From Gordionus sp. m RMFG-2023 (Eukaryota > Nematomorpha > Gordioida > Chordodea > Parachordodidae), in contig NC_088775.1 of assembly GCF_954871325.1 (NCBI RefSeq), forward strand, positions 22,049,561 through 22,113,560: a stretch of 64,000 nt of DNA, read 5' to 3'. Positions 47,301-58,636 of the stretch are shown one piece after another (position 1 is the stretch's first letter; each line of letters begins with the position of its first letter). The position numbers were made by a program, and so were the translations under genes. The notes beneath the pieces were generated by a model that searched no databases, was not told the origin of the DNA, and saw nothing but the letters and a program-made list of their open reading frames with translations.

Positions 47301-50300
47301 GGTTGGTTGGGTACAAATCAACCCCTTTGTCATGTGGCAATAAGATGTCTTTCGATCACCCTCAAGTGCCTCATCAGAAAGAGTCTGGTCAGCATTTGGA
47401 AAAATTCATTCAAAAAAGAGAAATAGAATAAAGAATCTAAAAATTAATATCAATCAAGCTTAACATGCATTTAAAGGGTCACACAAATACATCATATTCG
47501 GGTTATCATCAAAAGAGTTCCGATTTCTATTTATCAATATAAATTGATAATGATGATATTTCAATTACATCCCATTAAGATGTTGATGCCATTTCATTAG
47601 CATCCATGAATTTTAAATGTAATTTATAATATATGCTTATTGTAATTAATAAAGTTATCCAAAAAAATGAAATGTTTACAGTGTATTTTTGTCTTTATTT
47701 TTTAATTATTCTTATTTCCCTTAGTTCCCCAAATTTAATAAAGTTATTTAATAAAAAAAAATAGTTTATTTTGTGGTTATTTTTTAATTTTCCCTTTTTT
47801 CCCCAATTTTCCCGGGGAAATTTCTCCTGAACCAATTTTCCCGGGAAATTTACATCTCTAATCATAATATATACATATCTTATTTTTTAATTAAAACTGA
47901 CCATACAAAATATATACGAACGATTTGTCATTATCCAAAATCTCTGTAATTCGGATTTATCACAAGATTCGTCAAATTGGTTCATCTCCTTAATAAGACT
48001 TTAATTTCACGGAGTTATAAAAAGAGTTTTCCCCTTTTTCCCTTAAAAATGGCTGCTTGAGTTTCGAGACGGTCCTTGTTTATTCTACAGAGGAAATATT
48101 TGAGCTGGGACACAATTTTACAAACTTTAGACCTTGTACCCTTAATTTTTTTATTGGCGTAAAAAATGTTTCATATTGTGGTAGATTAAATCACCTTTAT
48201 CTGAAGAAATATGTAAATACATAATATTCTTTATAACATAAATTATAATATTAGAGAATAAGGAATATGAATTAACATATCGGATTGATTCAATATTAAT
48301 TAGATTAACAATCTGACTGAAAATTTAACATAAATGAAGGAATTTGATGGTTGATCTGCAAATTATTTATAAAATTTAAAAAATTGACAAAAATTATTTT
48401 ATAATACAAATAAAATATTTTGAAAAAATTTAAATCAAAAAAAGAAACGCGTTACCGTTACTCGTTACCTCTAGAAGAAGGTAACGAATGGCGTTCCTTT
48501 TCTTCAAAAAATTTTATGAAGTTACTTTACAGCACTAATTTATATTATATGTTAAGTATTATTAATAATATATTACCATAAAAAATTTGAACATTGAACA
48601 AAATATTATTTGAAAAAATATCAGATAATTATTAGTGGGAAATTTAAAAAAGGAAATGTTTAATATTATTAAACTCGGTTTTAGATTAAATAAACATTTA
48701 AATATATCAAAAAAAATAATGACAAATTAAAAATATGCGTATTTTTTTACATATTAAATAGTTAAACATAACAATACTCATTTTTAAAAAGTATTTAAGA
48801 TACCAAAATGCACAAAAAGATACAAGACACAAATGTATCTTGTAGTTATGATATAAATATTTGCGATACTGCCCAACTCTAATTAATGTAAACTAAATTT
48901 AAGAAAATGTTTCATATTATTTCCTTTCTAACTAAAATTAAAAATGTATTATCTTAGATCATCGTGATGATTCAGATAGAATGACAAAGAATGATAATGC
49001 TACTAATCAGTCGAATGGTGTATACAAAAACCCCCTTTTCAATATAAGTATGTCTAATCATACTATCGCTCTGAATAACATTAATCATGCGGTTTTTAAA
49101 TTTAACGACTTGATAGATAACATTCTCGCTTCGTCTTCTTCAAACAACAATCATTCGAATGAGTCATCAAGCCTAAGCATTACATTGAAACATATAGATG
49201 ATCCGATATATGTATCTAATGGAAACCGTCTTACCCCAAATCATCTGTTAAGAGTCAAAGAGAGGGAAAACATAGAGGATATCGCCAATCGTAACGACAT
49301 TGTTAGTTCTAATAGCAATGAACTGATAAAGCAACTCATATTTTACAATCAAAGACTGTCGCAATCTTTGCTAAATCGAAGCGCTATAAATAAACAAGCT
49401 TTTATTTTGAATACTATCCAAACTAATCAATTCATGAAAACTAACCAAATTAGCCAACAATCCCCTAACATTGCTCCGACAAAGGTAGGTGGTTCTAAGA
49501 ACATGGATGCATTGAAAAATTCTGTAAACGGTAAAAATGAGAAAACATCGGTGATAGAACCTACTAACCTTATTTCCACCACAATGTCTTTTCCCGATAA
49601 AAATTGCACCGATGATAGCGGTTATGTTAATTTTGATTACATTGGTTGTAATACTAATTTAAATAAAAATATCGCTGGCGCTAAAAAAATAGTGAATAAC
49701 AATTTGGGACGAAAGTGTCCATTGGAGATCTTGACGGTAACTATAGAATTATTTCATATATTGTTATGTCTTAACTTTTCATTACTTTTTCTATTTTTTT
49801 AAAATTGTATAAAGTATATTAACAACAAACATACACCTTTTCTTAATATACAAATAAATAAGCATATTGTAATTTATTTTCAAATAGTATTAATCAAAAT
49901 ATTAGGCTTGTGCCGATCCACAAATTTTTCCCTTATCCTATCCAATATTTCTAAATATTACTAAAAAAGTCTATCCGATGCCGATCTGATATTTATATTG
50001 ATTTTTATTTGTAATCTATCTGAACCAATGTAATGAAAATATCTATAATTCCTATTTAAAAATAGAATTTTCGCTAATGATTGAGTGTATATTTTTATAT
50101 CCTCCAAAAGTTAATAAGCTCATTTAAAATATTTACAGTGTTTATGGGTGAATGTAGTATTGTTAAGCAGCTTCATTTAGCCGCTAAATTATTACCTAAA
50201 CCTCGAAATTTTGCCAATAGAAGTCCCAACCTTTCTGCTATCTATGGGCAAAATTAATAAGCTAGAGTAATTTACTAATGGTTAAAATCTTGAATCATTT

Positions 50301-53300
50301 TTTGAGAATCGTTGAAATTTTAAAATCCTTTTCTTCAAATAATATAACAAAAAATAGTGTAAATTTTTTAACTGTTCTTTTAAACATTACAACAAATATA
50401 TTGTAATTTAGTTCCTTTATTAATTTCTTATTATGAAATTACTTATAAAATATATATAATCTTAAAATAATCAAAAACAATATAAATATCGGGTCGGTTT
50501 TTAAAAAATATCAACCCTATCCGATTGAATATTTAATATCGGCACAGCTCTACAAAACATTAATTCAAAATTTTAAAGGTAACCTATTAAAATTTTACAA
50601 AAAAATCAGATTTGTTAGGACCTGCCTGAATTTTTATGTATAAATCCGGTCAAGATATTTTAAACGGGCCGGGCTTTGCATATCTCTATTACCAACTCAC
50701 CTCACCCATTGTTTAAATTTTTTAATGGTATATTGTAGAGATATACCGATACCACTTTTTGGAGGCCTGTCCGATATTAAATTGATATCTGCCGATTACC
50801 GATCTCACGATATCATATGTGACTTTATATTTGTAAACATCATCTATCTCCTTTTTAATAGTATAACATCTATAATTTAACTATACCATATAAGTCATTT
50901 AATATTATAATGATCAGTTATAGTTTATATTCATGAATCTATAAGTATATAAAATATTTTTATTGTTAAATCACATATTTATTTAATAACATTAATCTAT
51001 TTACATATTAAGTAATAAACAAATGAAATTTGAAATTTTCTTTAAATTAAGACGCCATTTTATCCGATCGGAAAATTTTATAATATTGGCCGATAACCAA
51101 TATTTTAAAAAAGATGAAATATCGGCCCGATCCGATAAAAAATATAGGTACATCCATGGAATATTGACTCGCGCGGGCATAGAAACCCGTCCTTACAGAT
51201 CTCTATTTATTTGAGTCTTACTTTTTTTAATCTGCTCTCATTTACAAAGCAGTCCATATAAGATTATCTCCAAATTTTGTCTAAATGAAAAAGTCTATTT
51301 TAAAAAAGCGATTAAAAGTTAAAAAAAATAATAAAATGTTTTGCAAAGAACATGTTAAATACTTATGAATAAATTCGCGAATAATTTTGAATATTTACGA
51401 ATATGATCGAGAAAAAATTATTAGAAAGATAATATAGTTTTCTTGTTCTAACTAATTATTTTAAATTACCCTTATTTAAAAAAATTAGGTTCCTGAATTG
51501 AGAAGTGAATTGAAGAAACGAAAGTTGCCTGTATCGGGGCCTAAGCCATATCTGTTAGAAAGGTTAAAATCTTTCGTATCCGAAATAATCGCTAATAAAA
51601 ATTACCCGAAATTGGTAGCCTTTTTAAACGATAAAGTTTGTCACGATAATGATCACATAGGGAAAGATAAATTGCCTAACCTGCCCTCGGGCCATATCCT
51701 TACATCCCTCCCTAGCGAATCTCAAAATCAGGGTCCAGCTATATACGATTTTCTATACCTTGGTGATGAGGATAATGAAATTAATAATAAATCTAATTTA
51801 GAAGCATCTAAATCTTCTATTCCTTCCAAACCTTTTTATGCGGTCTATGCTGAAACTAAGGATACCCTATCTCAAAAACAGTATAATAATTTAAAATATG
51901 AAAAAAAGACCATGAATATAAACGATTTTTTTACTGATATCGGAATAATGTTGTCATCACCTAATACACCATCATTTGATTCTCTTGGCTATTTGGCTGG
52001 CAATAATCACAAGCTAAAAAATAATTTGAAACAGTTTTTTCCCAAGGAATTCATGACAAAGACTCAAAAGGCGGCATATCACTGCCAATCATTCGACAAT
52101 AGGATCAGTTCACTAAATCACAATAATAACCCTTTTAACGGGTTCTTCCCTACCGAATCACATTCTGACGACCAGAGCGTTTTAAATAATAGTAATAATT
52201 TTATAACACCCTCATTAAATTTTGCCCACGGTACAAGTCACAATATTATTTCGAATTCGGCTCAGCCGAAATACAATACGGACCTAATAAATTGCATTTC
52301 CCCTAATTCGTTCGTCCTGGATGATATCTCGTTTCAAAACAAGAATAATTCTTTCGAAGCAAAAAGTTTTGATATCCGAAGCTCGACTAACGGGCTGCCT
52401 TTAAACATAATGATAAAGTTGCAGAGAGAAAAAATAGCCGAATTGCAAAGGCAGCTTAGACGTTCTCAAATAGAACTAGAAAATCAATTAGCTATAGCTT
52501 CTTCCAGTCCTAAAGTGTTACCAGTTGGTAGTAAAGACGATATCAAAATAAAGGATCCTTTAAAACTAAAATCATACAAAAGTAAAATTATTACTATTTC
52601 CTAGAGCCCTATATAAACAATCCAAAATGACCAACTCGTGTAGGTCTGAGTTGGAAGCCATTCTCTCGGTCCCGTACCTCTATTTTAAAATTTATTTCTG
52701 ACCCGACTCTGACTTGGCAAAATTATTAAGTTTCCCTTTTGATTTTATAAATATTCTTATTTTTATTTTCTTTCGGCGCTTAAAATTATTCCGTTTTCGT
52801 TGAAGTGTACTTTTTCTATAGTCCAATAAAAAAATTATATTCTAAAGGTTCTTTTGGGCAAAAATTTTCTTTGGATCGATCGAACTGATAAAATAGATTT
52901 GATGCTAGGGTTCTACTATAACTATTATTTATTTAAGAACTTTAGTTATGGTATGATTATAGTTAATTATTTTGGATTATAAAATTGATTTTATATTTTT
53001 AAAAAAATATATTTGCAATTTAATTTCAAAATTGGATGATTTAAAAAAAATTTTTTTTTTAGCATTAGAACAAATTTCTTATGTCGATTCCCCATCTTTA
53101 TCTTATATCGAAGAAAATATTGTTAATATCATAGATGAAAATACGAATTATATCAATAAATTGATCAATAATCACCGGTCAAATCATGATTACACGAATA
53201 ACATTGACCAAAACTTTTATCACCAAAGAAATAATCTCATGTATTTGAATGACTCCAAGCAAACGCATTTATCGTCAAATATTACAAAATATGACCAAAA

Positions 53301-54999
53301 TGTAAGATATTAGATCATTAAACCTTTTATTACTGAACTTAATATATGATATAGGTTTTGAGGTATAAGTGGTCATTTTTATTTAAAAAAAATATAATAA
53401 TTACATGCGTTTACATTATATTTTTCCATGTCTTATTTTGCATAGTATTTTAGTGTTCCATATTCTTAAAACTATTAAGAATTACAAATATCTAGTCATG
53501 TGATTTTTAAAATGCAGCTATTTCACTAAATTGTTCTATTTTTTTAAAGCTACTTTTTATAATGCAATTTTTGAATATGGAACATATTCATCTTAATTGA
53601 TTTTGTTCTATGTCCATTTTTTTCAAAGGTATAAAAATAAGTTTTCCGAGAACACTATTTTAAGGCAAGCTATAATGAGTTGCTTAAATGTCATTCTAAG
53701 CATTATCAACAGATAAAAAATATTCCGCGTAATTATTTGTTGAAAATAAATCATGTAAATTTTAAAAACGCTCTTCTCAACAATTGAAAAAAATGGTTAT
53801 AGAATACTATAATCTTCAGCCGACGAAATAATAAATAAATATACCCAAAATTTGTTATTGTGACTTAATATAAATTAGTAATTAATTTGAATTAAGAAAT
53901 GACTTTAAACTGAAATTGAATTTAATCGTAATAATAATTGAATTAAAACATGTATTTGAAATTAGTCTTTATTGTAATTAATGGCTTCCTCTATAACCAT
54001 AATTCATGTTAATATTTAATACAAATCATAAAAACAGTCTATTCAAATGATAATTTATGATTCAAACATAATTAAAACTAAATACGTTAAAATAATTTAT
54101 AAGTATATATTTTATAAGGATTGACCTTTCAGATATAACGGTATTTTATTAGGAATTCATTCTTTAATTGTATTGTAAATTGCTACCAACAAGTTAGGTT
54201 TTTGCGATGCGAGATTTAAATAGATATGGGTGAAGGCATAATTTAGAGAGTGGAATCTTATAATTAAATTACCATTTCTATTTTGTATGCGTCATTTTGA
54301 ATTTACAATTACGACTTCTATCCGAGAAGTTAACTAAATTTTAATTCAGCATATATTGTATACATTTATTGCTATATTTTTTAGAATGATTCCAATATTC
54401 ATGACTCTACTCTAACATATCAACAATTAACTTTAACAACACAAGGACAGCATGGTATGAATTTTATTTAAAATAACATAATTTAGTGTTTATTTATATA
54501 ATTTATAGACTACCGTTCTAGTGTCAATCAAATGGATCTTAACGACATTCAAAGTGACATATCAACTTTATGCAATAACTGTTCTTATGATTCTAATTAC
54601 AGTTCTGAATTAAACATATATTCCAACAATAATACAAATAACGACACCCTATCACGTGAGCATTACTTTTATAATGACCAACCTATTGAAGGGCCCATAT
54701 TTCTTAATGCAAACCAATACACTCCGCCTGAATATAAAAATGATCAATCAACCATAAATCTTAATATCAAGTACGAAGACAAAGCCACTTTTGGTGAATG
54801 TAACAATGATCCAATAACTAATGACCTACCCGTCATCAATTACTCTTATAATAATAATTATTATAAATCGTCGTGTAATATCAATAATTCTGACTTATTA
54901 GATCTCTTTCCTCCTATGGAGGACTTGGAAATGATGTCACGTGCTTTGTCACCGCTAGATATAAATTCACTCTTCCTAGTAGGGGGACAAATTGAATAG
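40854..54999 (+). CDS. Mrtf: Myocardin-related transcription factor (MRTF/MAL), ten exons
   Basis: The coding exons 40854-41301, 42135-42200, 42625-42756, 42988-43428, 43596-44624, 48958-49736, 51489-52581, 53063-53301, 54385-54454 and 54509-54999 join in phase to 1595 residues. MRTF binds G-actin through RPEL motifs in the cytoplasm and, when freed, enters the nucleus to co-activate SRF. The three RPEL motifs lie at about residues 150-175, 186-216 (TGDFLNHKIQRRPERAEL) and 226-257 (RARLIDNLNDRLSRRPGPI). A basic segment (IKFHEYKGPP, about 490), a glutamine-rich stretch (about 564-590), the SAP DNA-binding domain (about 958-998), a coiled coil (about 1270-1302) and an acidic hydrophobic C-terminus (LLDLFPPMEDLEMM) follow. 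Every junction has GT-AG borders. It is longer than vertebrate MRTFs because of Asn/Ser-rich linkers. Confidence 0.93.
41598..41790. mobile_element. Fold-back MITE relative in MRTF intron 1
   Basis: The left part (ttagtgtgtcgaaaatctcg) and the central aacctcgagatttgatcag..ccatctatg block resemble the fold-back family at 18337-18554, 50157-50345 and 58977-59192. Right end unclear. Confidence 0.4.
42135..42200 (+). CDS. Mrtf: MRTF exon 2 (first RPEL motif)
   Basis: 66 bp between tctag and gtaatt. It encodes LKNKLMMRRPMTLLIEQGII, the first RPEL; the usual glutamate after RPxxx is replaced by leucine. Too short to show up as a stand-alone open frame. Confidence 0.88.
42625..42756 (+). CDS. Mrtf: MRTF exon 3 (second RPEL motif)
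   Basis: 132 bp. It starts after ttataag, the only acceptor that keeps phase with exon 2, and gives PLQTPVSIYERKQKLERAKT followed by the second RPEL (RRPERAEL). The donor is weak (g|gtttttta). Confidence 0.88.
42988..43428 (+). CDS. Mrtf: MRTF exon 4 (third RPEL motif)
   Basis: 441 bp. It opens with DTVVDPHVAEKQKTLKRARL and the third RPEL (RRPGPIDLVMANYLILP), then an Asn/Asp-rich linker. The donor is g|gtaaaa at 43429. Confidence 0.9.
43596..44624 (+). CDS. Mrtf: MRTF exon 5 (basic and Gln-rich regions)
   Basis: 1029 bp after a tttttactaccag acceptor. It contains the IKFHEYKGPP basic segment and YDLLLRQQKLFLQLQLE, both placed as in other MRTFs before the SAP domain. The donor is a|gtaata at 44625. 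Confidence 0.9.
46363..47860 (+). mobile_element. Inner hAT element nested in 45699-48537
   Basis: 1498 bp with ends TAGAGATGTAAAGGTAGGGA and, reversed, TAGAGATGTAAATTTCCCGG, and the exact duplication atcataat (46355-46362 and 47861-47868). It retains the C-terminal half of a hAT transposase (46830-47460). Confidence 0.92.
46830..47460 (+). pseudogene. hAT transposase C-terminal half
   Basis: + strand pieces read HYATNLLDPRYYGGKLT (about 47064) and, after frame changes near 47210 and 47345, SSASSERVWSAFGKIHSKKR, the dimerisation region of this hAT group. The N-terminal BED finger and first catalytic aspartates are missing, so the copy is a deletion derivative and inactive. Confidence 0.8.
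48958..49736 (+). CDS. Mrtf: MRTF exon 6 (to the first residues of the SAP domain)
   Basis: 779 bp after attatcttag. It is a Ser/Asn-rich linker ending in CPLEILT, the first turn of the SAP domain. The donor is gtaact at 49737, phase 0. Confidence 0.88.
49903..50552 (-). mobile_element. hAT deletion derivative in MRTF intron 6
   Basis: 650 bp with ends TAGGCTTGTGCCGATCC and, reversed, TAGAGCTGTGCCGATA. Flanks caaaatat and caaaacat match in seven of eight bases. Same family as 35109-35769 but in opposite orientation. It contains a fold-back MITE at about 50157-50345. Confidence 0.85.
50157..50345. mobile_element. Fold-back MITE relative
   Basis: A TA followed by gtattgttaagcagcttc, then aacctcgaaattttgcc and ctatgggcaaaatt, match the arms and centre of the family at 18337-18554. 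The right border is approximate. Confidence 0.45.
50736..51158 (-). mobile_element. hAT-type MITE in MRTF intron 6
   Basis: 423 bp with ends TAGAGATATACCGATACC and, reversed, CATGGATGTACCTATA. Flanks gtatattg and gaatattg match in seven of eight bases. Same family as 56801-57464, opposite orientation. Leftover GC-block pieces flank it at 50640-50700 and 51166-51215. Confidence 0.8.
51489..52581 (+). CDS. Mrtf: MRTF exon 7 (SAP domain body, coiled coil)
   Basis: 1093 bp after aaaattag. It starts VPELRSELKKRKLPVSGPKP, the body of the SAP domain. A heptad-like coiled coil (KLQREKIAELQRQLRRSQ) near 52410-52500 is the dimerisation zipper. The chosen donor (a|gtaaaa at 52582) lies just before an in-frame stop and keeps phase with exon 8. 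Confidence 0.9.
53063..53301 (+). CDS. Mrtf: MRTF exon 8
   Basis: 239 bp after a T-rich acceptor ending in tttttag. The donor is gtaaga at 53302, phase 0. It encodes an Asn-rich segment with no known motif. The fit in phase and the strong splice sites support it. Confidence 0.75.
54385..54454 (+). CDS. Mrtf: MRTF exon 9
   Basis: 70 bp between ttttttag and g|gtatga, encoding NDSNIHDSTLTYQQLTLTTQ and a few more residues. Phase fits both neighbours. Confidence 0.65.
54509..54999 (+). CDS. Mrtf: MRTF exon 10 (C-terminal activation region)
   Basis: 491 bp after a 54-bp intron. It ends with LLDLFPPMEDLEMM and SPLDINSLFL before TAG, an acidic-hydrophobic pattern expected of a transactivation domain. 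Confidence 0.85.
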
Positions 55000-55984
55000 G
55001 TTTTAGCTTATTTGTAAGATGATGCAAAATAGGAATAGTTGAACAAATTGTATATATACTAAAGAATATCACCAAGAACAATCTTATTCAACAGCTGGGC
55101 GATCGTGCTTTTACAGCTTACAAAACCAAAATTTTAACGTAAATTGTCCCGACTTTTATATTTTATTATCATTTCTCTATTTCTTATAATGAATTTCGGA
55201 TGTTAGAAATATCTTCCAATTTTTTTTCTTGGCACTTTGCATTCTTTTTTTTGTGACAATACACTTCGTCATTTTTATAAATTTTTTTTTGTGAACCTTA
55301 GACAAGATATCATGCTTAAAATACCTATTCGTTATTTATTAAAAAAATATTTTTTTTGAATAGTTTACCAACTTACTATTTAATTTTGAATTTAAGTAAG
55401 AATATAAAGAAAATTGAATTATCATCTACACAATTTAAAAAAACATCGCCAACAATAAATAAGCTTTGAAATTTTATTAAACTTCAGAAATATATTTTTT
55501 TTCTTCTCATTTTTATATATTCGTATTAATTTAAAAATTTTAAATATAAATTGACGATATTGAAAATCTTCTATAATTGGTTCTCTGTAAAAAAAATTTA
55601 ATTTATTTTATATATACCCCTCCCCCCTCAATATTTTTATATAAAATGTATATTATTTCTAATTCTGATGTGAATATTAGTTTTACACAATTTTTTTGTT
55701 TGAATTTAAATATTATATCTGATTTTTGAAATAAACTACAAAAAGAAATTGACGTTTTATTTTTTAAAATAATTTTACAAAATATTATTTTATTAGTAAA
55801 TTGAAAATATAATATAAAAGGAGTGACAATAATAATATGGATTTGCTATTGAGTTCATATTTTTAGCTAGCTATAGTTCAGCTCATATAGATGCATTTTT
55901 ATCATCAATTTTAATATATTTGTTAAAAAATACCAATTTTATATAAAAAAAACATCTTATCTGTTAGAAATAATTGGATAATTT
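55000..55984. other. Intergenic DNA between convergent genes
   Basis: AT-rich. It should contain the 3' ends of both convergent transcripts. No repeat or RNA gene is evident. Confidence 0.5.
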
Positions 55985-56508
55985 TCAAGTTTCCATATTA
56001 ACTTCATAAATAATCTTCTTAACTTCGAGATCTTTTTTGACTTTACATTTGTTATCATTAGAGTTAGCAGCTTGATTTAAATCGTTTGGTCGACTTAACT
56101 GATCTATTTCTTTGTTTATTATCACGTCTATATCATCGGCATCTAAGTTTTGCTCCCTACTTCCTCCTAACCCGTTCATATTTGGAATACCCTTATTTGG
56201 GTTTTTACCACCTTTTTTGAAATTTTTTCTTTTAGGACTAAAATTATTGTTATAGTTATTGCGATTAAAACGATTTTTAGGAGACTGGTAGTATAAAAAT
56301 TTGTTGTCCTGCCTTATCTCCACGGGTAACGGTGGTAATTTTCTAATACCTTTATTTTTTTTCGTATTTTGAGGTTTAGACACAATTTTTTCCGAATCTC
56401 TTTTAACGTTTAAATCATTGCTGGATCCCGAAATAATGTTTTCATTTATATCATCATTCATGATTGCGGGAGAAATAGGAATAGGATGTGTAGGAGGAGC
56501 GACAGTAT
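55985..56508 (-). CDS. Terminal coding exon on the - strand, possibly the last PHAX exon
   Basis: An open frame of 174 codons including the stop, preceded by a splice acceptor (aattaactag). Using the acceptor, the frame starts TVAPPTHPIPISPAIMNDD. It contains a proline-flanked KLPPLPVEI motif and a basic Asn/Arg/Lys-rich stretch (about residues 75-110) that could bind RNA. The phase (two bases) fits the donor at 60575 of the PHAX exon, which leaves one base, so it may be the PHAX C-terminus across a 4-kb intron. PHAX C-termini are poorly conserved, so this cannot be confirmed by sequence. It could belong to a separate gene whose other exons I did not find. Confidence 0.6.
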
Positions 56509-56800
56509 CTAGTTAATTATATTATATTGTATACAATTTTGTTTATTTTTAAAGAAAAAATATCCTTCAAAGAGATTTTAATGTTATACTCGTCAGAATA
56601 TTTAATTTTCTAAAAAATAGGTGAAATATCCTACCCTGACAAAATAATTATAAACGATTTAATTATTTTACAATATCCTTTACTAATTTTCAAAAATTTT
56701 GTGTTAAAGGGTATAAAATTATACTTTTTATTGATAGTGGGATAATTTAATGATAAAAAAAAGGAAATTTTCTATCCTCAATTGTGCCTATGGTAATTAG

Positions 56801-57464
56801 TAGGGATGTACCGATATTTTTATCGGATCGGACCGATATTTCATCTATTTTAAAATATCGGTTATCGTCCAATATTTAAAATGTTCCGATCCGATAAATG
56901 GCGTTTTTAACCAAAATAAAATGTTATAAATTTTTTTAAAAAGTTATATTAAAAAACCATTTACCATTTATTTTTATAAATAAAATCGAAATCCATTTTT
57001 ATGTTTATTTAATAATTAATTAATAAACATTCTGCCATATAGTTATTTTTTTGAGCATTGTTTATAAAAGTGTGCGATAATCTCTTCCGAATCTGTTTTT
57101 AGTGAAGCTGGTGATATTGACTTCCATCGCCGCAGGCTGACCTTTGATAAATTGGAAATTTTGGTATTTCTAAAAAGAAATCTTCGATATATTAATTTTA
57201 AATATTTATTTCAAATTTTATAATATATTTTATTACTTATATAAATAGATTAATGTTAATAAAAATATCTTATACACTTTTAGAATTGCAATTGAATTGA
57301 ATATAAACTATAACTGATCATTATAATATATTTAAATGACATATGTTTTATAGATAATAAAAAGCATATTAAAAATTAAAACCATTGATTAGATATGATA
57401 TCGATTTAATATAGGGAATATTGGATCGGATCGGCCTCCAAAAAGTGGTATCGGTACACCTCTA
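56801..57464 (+). mobile_element. hAT deletion derivative with dimerisation-domain remnant
   Basis: 664 bp with ends TAGGGATGTACCGATA and, reversed, TAGAGGTGTACCGATACC. Flanks gtaattag and gttattag match in seven of eight bases. The + strand at about 57080-57190 encodes SSESVFSEAGDIDFHRRRLT and a following LVFLKRNL, the C-terminal hAT signature. Sister of 50736-51158. Confidence 0.88.
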
Positions 57465-57472
57465 GTTATTAG

Positions 57473-58417
57473 GTGACATTCAAAGAAATATCTCATTAGG
57501 ATCCTGAAATAATTTATTAAATAAATAAGTCCCCTGTTGATGGTTGCCGATTAATGTTATAATTTGGGGCAGTAATAATATTGTAGCCACTGGATTTAGA
57601 AAATTGAGGGTAATCATGGTTTTTCAATAACTACTAATATCTTTAAATGACTGATGTACTATCTCATATAGGTAATATTATAATCAATAATAAAAACCTT
57701 CCTTACAGAAAAGCGAATTTCATTTTTGAAGATGGAAATTCTGTTATAATTGTCACGCCTTAGTCAGTAATAATTTTAATGGCGATGTATAGATCTTAAT
57801 TTTTATCGTAGGCCGCCCGTCTCAAAATCTTAATTTAAAAAATGAGGTATTTTTTAATAAAAAGATAAAAACATTATTTTTTGTTATTTTTTAAATTTAT
57901 TTATATTTTTCCAGCCTGATCCCCAGAACGATTTTTTTAGACCCGAGTCGTCCAGCTTCAGGCTGACTTGCAAGACTCTAGTCAAGAGTAGGGAAGTAAA
58001 TTTCCTTTAAAAAGTTATTTTGCAGTCCAATATTGATTTTTTTCCATGTTTTTAAAAATATATAAACTATTAATATATTATTTAAACAAGTAACATAATT
58101 TCAATTGTTTAATTATTCTCATTTGAAGATCCATATCTTTAAATTCTGGCCATTTGTCACTTGTCTCGCAACACCTAAATCTAGATATCCAGAAAATCAG
58201 TCTATAACATCTAATCTTTTATCAACCTCATTGTCTTAAAAATTAAATCCGCAATAACTTGGATCAAGTATATGAGCAGGGTAATATGTGTCCCGGCAGC
58301 AAAGTATTTTTCGTTTTATTTTTTTTTAAATTGTTCGATCTCTCTATAAGAGGTCTCCCTGATGTTTAAGGAACGTCATATAGATTCGAATTGCTCTTCC
58401 ACCACCTCTATTTAGAA
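57473..58417. other. No gene seen
   Basis: AT-rich. A degraded GC-block MITE is likely near 57805-57985 (ccgcccgtc at left, gcttcaggctgacttgc at right). Otherwise nothing is supported. Confidence 0.35.
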
Positions 58418-58636
58418 ATGACGATAAAATTGTATAAGCTGAGATCATTTAAAAAGCTTCCTTATCAAGAAGATTATATCTCTATAAAAATATGGAGTAT
58501 TGCCGTAATTTTTTTTATTTTTTCGCAACTATTAATTATCAAAACTATACTGCCCAACGAGTTGAGTGGGCTAGGCATCCTTAAGATAACAATCCTAGTT
58601 ATATCTTTAAGTAGTTGTTTTTCCTTAAATGTGTAA
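58418..58636 (+). CDS. Hypothetical short hydrophobic protein
   Basis: A 72-codon frame from ATG with a basic/polar start and two predicted membrane segments (IAVIFFIFSQLLIIKTIL and ILKITILVISLSSCFSL). The region is slightly less AT-rich than its surroundings. I do not recognise it, and no transposon ends flank it. It could be chance or part of a decayed repeat. Confidence 0.2.
   Translation: MTIKLYKLRSFKKLPYQEDYISIKIWSIAVIFFIFSQLLIIKTILPNELSGLGILKITILVISLSSCFSLNV

Larger units (their letters stand above)
45699..48537 (-). mobile_element. Middle hAT element nested in 44669-48881
   Basis: The ends are TAATGCTGTAAACGTTAC and, reversed, TAGTGCTGTAAAGTAAC, with the exact duplication atttatat (45691-45698 and 48538-48545). 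Subterminal aacgcgttac blocks are present at both sides. On the - strand near 45905-45995 a transposase C-terminal remnant reads SSAPVERVVSMAKDVLT, the hAT dimerisation signature. The element is itself split by 46363-47860. Confidence 0.88.
44669..48881. mobile_element. Outer hAT-type element filling MRTF intron 5
   Basis: The ends are TAGGAGTGG and, reversed, TAGAGTTGGGCAGTATCG. Both flanking halves are rich in agatac / gtatct repeats (44740-44835 and 48790-48850). The possible duplication attattat / attaatgt agrees in six of eight bases. Without its insert it is about 1.37 kb. It is split by 45699-48537. Confidence 0.6.

Noticed and set aside
51023-51214. 63-codon + strand frame
   Set aside because: Runs across the right end of a hAT-type MITE (50736-51158); a by-product of repeat sequence.
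53302-54384. Further MRTF exon inside intron 8
   Set aside because: No in-phase open segment with both splice sites; exon 8 joins exon 9 in phase without it.
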